From contig NZ_RFFH01000004.1 of assembly GCF_003696265.1 (NCBI RefSeq), positions 186,001 through 250,000 of the forward strand: 64,000 nt of DNA, given 5' to 3'. Positions within the stretch are counted from its first letter, which is position 1; each line of letters begins with the position of its first letter. Below the pieces are notes generated by a model. The model did no database searches and had not been told where the DNA came from. It saw only the letters and a list, made by a program, of their open reading frames with translations. Below are positions 63,795 through 64,000 of the stretch, one piece after another. The DNA is from Nocardia stercoris. Its GTDB lineage: Bacteria > Actinomycetota > Actinomycetes > Mycobacteriales > Mycobacteriaceae. The position numbers and the translations under genes were made by a program.

Positions 63795-64000
63795 TTACCC
63801 TTCGGCATTCGCGGTGAGCCGCTCGCGGGCGGGCTCGACCAGGTGGAACGGGGACTCGGGGCCGGCGGCGACCAGGCTCGCGTGGGTGGGCGGGTCGCTG
63901 GGCACGCCGGCGGGGCGGCGCAGCTCGAATTCCTTGCGCAGCACCGGAACCACCTCACGGCCGAGGATCTCGACCTGCTCCAGCGCGGCCTCCAGCGGCA
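63795..64000 (-). CDS. LLM-class flavin-dependent oxidoreductase (3' part only)
   Basis: C-terminal 67 residues visible: PLEAALEQVEILGREVVPVL, then a proline-rich tail ending RERLTANAEG. The first motif is typical of the end of luciferase-like monooxygenases (LEQVEILGREVVPVLRKE). The gene continues beyond the right edge. It forms an operon with the FMN reductase. Confidence 0.75.
   Translation of the reverse strand, partial: PLEAALEQVEILGREVVPVLRKEFELRRPAGVPSDPPTHASLVAAGPESPFHLVEPARERLTANAEG

Overview
The window is a high-GC actinobacterial chromosome segment, most likely Nocardia or a close Mycobacteriales relative. The genus is an inference from codon use, a lipoprotein L,D-transpeptidase with an SHGC motif, a paired FMN reductase/LLM flavin oxidoreductase at the right edge, and many TetR, DUF6463 and DUF2867 genes. 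No sequence search was possible.

Left flank (1-15.8 kb). A catabolic operon enters from the left: a cis-dihydrodiol dehydrogenase-like SDR (partial), a ferredoxin reductase of ring-hydroxylating oxygenases, a nitronate monooxygenase-family flavoprotein, an acyl-CoA ligase and a TetR regulator. From 5.6 to 15 kb there are small stress or xenobiotic-response units: SRPBCC, three DUF6463 membrane proteins, a DUF2867 protein and a decayed copy, and two alpha/beta hydrolases, with TetR regulators and pyrD. Many of these units share palindromic operators of the form TATACG-N4-CGTATA, so they look like one dispersed TetR regulon. A frameshifted integrase lies at about 15.1-15.6 kb.

Integrated element (15,803-60,801). 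A 35-bp direct repeat made of the 3' part of tRNA-Lys(CTT) flanks about 45 kb. The copy at 60,767-60,801 lies inside an intact tRNA-Lys gene, and a tyrosine recombinase gene sits beside it. I see no relaxase, FtsK-like ATPase, phage structural gene or stand-alone replication gene. The cargo is mainly genome defence, left to right: (i) an EACC1 protein and a caspase-like protease fused to a domain resembling plasmid RepA; (ii) a complete Wadjet operon (jetABCD) followed by an unrecognised zinc-ribbon protein; (iii) Gabija-like gajA-gajB with a Schlafen/AlbA_2 protein; (iv) a non-defence block with PLP decarboxylase, nucleotidyltransferase, methionyl-tRNA synthetase, an HTH regulator, PfkB kinase and a P-loop kinase; (v) a pPIWI-RE system (REase, DinG-like helicase, pPIWI-RE) preceded by a Cas4/RecB-like nuclease, a reverse-oriented Ser/Thr kinase and a DNA methyltransferase fused to an HsdS-like recognition region.

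Right flank (60.8-64 kb). This is ordinary chromosome: tRNA-Lys, L,D-transpeptidase, an ABM-like protein, an FMN reductase and the 3' end of an LLM oxidoreductase.

The best candidates for undescribed biology are the caspase-RepA fusion, the extended pPIWI-RE locus, the zinc-ribbon gene behind Wadjet, and the decarboxylase/nucleotidyltransferase/MetRS block.
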